In this document: positions 4,992 through 6,439 of the stretch, piece by piece | How positions within the stretch are numbered: the stretch's first letter is position 1 | How the letters are laid out: each line of letters starts with the position of its first letter | Source: Massilia sp. | Lineage (GTDB): Bacteria; Pseudomonadota; Gammaproteobacteria; Burkholderiales; Burkholderiaceae_D | Reading direction: 5' to 3' | DNA length: 6,439 nt | NCBI GenBank assembly: GCA_028291845.1 | Contig: JAQGNM010000242.1 | Coordinates: 1 to 6,439, forward strand | Program-made: the position numbers and the translations under genes | The notes under the pieces: generated by a model | Databases searched by the model: none | What the model was told of the DNA's origin: nothing | Seen by the model: the letters and a program-made list of their open reading frames with translations, nothing else

Positions 4992-6439
4992 ACATCCGGA
5001 ACAGGCCGAATTTGGTCTCTTCGATCGGCGCGTTCATCGCGCTCGACAAGCCCAGGCCCAGCACCATACGGGTGTCGGCCGGGTCGATCACGCCATCGTC
5101 CCACAGGCGCGCGCTGGCATAGTATGGGTGGCCCTGGTGTTCGTACTGCTCCTTGATCGGCTGCTTGAACGCGGCTTCCTCGTCGGCGCTCCACTGTCCG
5201 CCCTTGCCCTCGATGCCATCTCTCTTGACGGTAGCCAGCACGCTGGCGGCCTGGTCGCCGCCCATGACGGAAATGCGCGCGTTCGGCCACATCCACAAAA
5301 ACCGTGGAGAAAAGGCACGCCCGCACATGCCGTAATTGCCGGCGCCGAAACTGCCGCCGATAATCACCGTGAACTTCGGCACCGCCGCGGTGGCGACCGC
5401 CGTGACCATCTTGGCGCCGTTCCTGGCAATGCCCTCGTTTTCGTACTTGCGCCCGACCATGAAGCCGGTGATATTTTGCAGAAAAACCAGGGGAATTTTT
5501 CTCTGGCAGCACAGCTCGATAAAATGCGTGCCTTTTAAAGCCGACTCGGAAAACAGGATGCCGTTGTTGGCGATGATGCCCACTTTCATGCCGTAGATAT
5601 GGGCAAACCCGCAAATGAGCGTCGTACCATACCTTGCCTTGAATTCGTCGAATTCGCTGCCGTCGACCACCCGCGCGATCACTTCGCGCACGTCGAACGG
5701 TTTGCGGGTGTCCACAGGAATCACGCCATACAATTCTTTCGCGGGATATTTGGGTTCGACAGATTCACGTATCTCCGCCTGCCGCGGTTTTACCCGGTTC
5801 AAGTTCGACACGATCGTTCGCGCCAGCGATAAAGCGTGTAAATCGTTTTGCGCCAGGTGGTCGACCACGCCGGACAGGCGGGTGTGGACGTCGCCGCCGC
5901 CGAGGTCCTCGGCGCTGACCACTTCGCCGGTGGCCGCTTTCACAAGCGGCGGGCCGCCCAGGAAAATCGTGCCCTGTTCCTTGACGATGATCGACTCGTC
6001 GCTCATGGCCGGCACGTAGGCGCCGCCGGCGGTGCAGGAACCCATCACGACGGCGATCTGGGCGATGCCCTTGGCCGACAGGTTCGCCTGGTTGTAAAAG
6101 ATGCGGCCGAAGTGGTCGCGGTCGGGGAACACATCGTCTTGATTGGGCAGGTTGGCGCCGCCCGAATCGACCAGGTAGACGCACGGCAGGTGGTTCTGGT
6201 CGGCGATCTCCTGCGCGCGCAGGTGTTTTTTGACCGTCATAGGATAGTATGTGCCGCCCTTGACGGTGGCGTCGTTACAGACGATCACGCACTCGCGCCC
6301 GGCCACGCGGCCGATGCCGGTGATGATGCCGGCCGATGGCGCGGCATCGTCATACATGTCGTAGGCGGCAAGCTGGGAGAATTCGAGGAAAGGGGTGCCA
6401 GGGTCCAGCAGCATCTGCACCCGGTCGCGCGGCAGCAGC
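4990..6439 (-). CDS. liuB: 3-methylcrotonyl-CoA carboxylase beta subunit (carboxyltransferase), 5' end outside the window
   Basis: LiuB/MccB is the carboxyltransferase subunit that moves CO2 from carboxybiotin on the alpha subunit (LiuD) to 3-methylcrotonyl-CoA in leucine degradation. About 482 codons are visible. The frame is open to base 6439 (reading LLPRDRVQMLLDPG), so the true start lies outside. I estimate that some 50-55 residues are missing from a usual length of about 535. The N-terminal carboxyltransferase domain shows CNDATVKGGTYYPMTVKKH, YLVDSGGANLPNQ, MGSCTAGGAYVPAMSDE (5995-6045) and GTIFLGGPPLVKAATGE. The C-terminal domain shows GIIANNGILFSESALKGTHF, FLQNITGFMVG, GGSFGAGNYGMCGRAFSP (5305-5358) and the C-terminal KFGLFRM. 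The long acyl-CoA carboxylase alignment, including GGGDVHTRLSGVVDH, favours methylcrotonyl- over propionyl-CoA carboxylase, and the adjacent liuC agrees. A geranyl-CoA carboxylase is a less likely alternative. Confidence 0.94.
   Translation of the reverse strand, partial: LLPRDRVQMLLDPGTPFLEFSQLAAYDMYDDAAPSAGIITGIGRVAGRECVIVCNDATVKGGTYYPMTVKKHLRAQEIADQNHLPCVYLVDSGGANLPNQDDVFPDRDHFGRIFYNQANLSAKGIAQIAVVMGSCTAGGAYVPAMSDESIIVKEQGTIFLGGPPLVKAATGEVVSAEDLGGGDVHTRLSGVVDHLAQNDLHALSLARTIVSNLNRVKPRQAEIRESVEPKYPAKELYGVIPVDTRKPFDVREVIARVVDGSEFDEFKARYGTTLICGFAHIYGMKVGIIANNGILFSESALKGTHFIELCCQRKIPLVFLQNITGFMVGRKYENEGIARNGAKMVTAVATAAVPKFTVIIGGSFGAGNYGMCGRAFSPRFLWMWPNARISVMGGDQAASVLATVKRDGIEGKGGQWSADEEAAFKQPIKEQYEHQGHPYYASARLWDDGVIDPADTRMVLGLGLSSAMNAPIEETKFGLFRM

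Larger units (their letters stand above)
1..6439 (-). other. Probable single transcription unit liuB-liuC-bioA-bioF-bioD-bioB
   Basis: All six genes run in the same direction. The gaps are 10 nt (liuB-liuC), 17 nt (liuC-bioA), a 4-nt overlap (bioA-bioF), 2 nt (bioF-bioD) and 30 nt (bioD-bioB). No promoter, operator or clean intrinsic terminator is evident in these gaps, and none except the last is long enough to hold a promoter without using coding sequence. The promoter and regulator are therefore expected upstream, beyond base 6439. In proteobacteria, liu operons are commonly controlled by LiuR (MerR family) or LiuQ (TetR family). Neither the regulator nor its site is visible here. Co-transcription is inferred from layout. 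Confidence 0.7.

Noticed and set aside
4822..5538. A plus-strand open frame of about 240 codons opposite the end of liuB and start of liuC
   Set aside because: It spans two conserved minus-strand genes and their ribosome binding site. The product has no recognisable motif.

Overview
The window is fully coding on the minus strand. It holds six genes in one head-to-tail run, with gaps of 30 nt or less. In transcription order (right to left) they are the beta subunit of 3-methylcrotonyl-CoA carboxylase (liuB/mccB, 5' end outside the window), a methylglutaconyl-CoA hydratase-type crotonase (liuC), and the biotin genes bioA, bioF, bioD and bioB (3' end of bioB outside the window). No RNA gene, mobile element, CRISPR array, phage or plasmid feature, or convincing terminator is visible. 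No stretch longer than 30 nt lacks a gene.

The DNA is GC-rich, and long open frames occur opposite the real genes, as is usual in GC-rich genomes. The bioA-bioF-bioD-bioB order and several BioA sequence signatures (WHPCTQM, VGCGRTGTFF, LSKGISGGYLPLSLVL) fit Burkholderiales (Betaproteobacteria). An Oxalobacteraceae-type genome such as Massilia, Duganella or Janthinobacterium is my guess from memory of such proteins, not a search result.

Right part (4194-6439): two leucine/isovalerate catabolism genes. LiuB, together with the biotin-carrying alpha subunit LiuD (not in the window), carboxylates 3-methylcrotonyl-CoA. LiuC hydrates the product, 3-methylglutaconyl-CoA, to HMG-CoA. Left part (1-4176): BioF makes KAPA from pimeloyl-thioester and alanine, BioA converts KAPA to DAPA, BioD closes the ureido ring to give dethiobiotin, and BioB inserts sulfur. 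This covers the whole late pathway from pimeloyl-thioester to biotin. The early genes bioC and bioH are not seen.

The most notable point is the junction. bioA begins 17 nt after the liuC stop, where a liu operon often continues with liuD. The biotin genes therefore appear to share a transcript with a subunit of a biotin-dependent carboxylase. This is a plausible substrate/cofactor coupling, but it is inferred from layout only. All individual gene families are well known, and I see no undescribed system here. Secondary points are a 48-residue acidic/proline-rich N-terminal extension on BioD, a weak and possibly hairpin-masked bioA start, and an AT-rich spacer before bioB.
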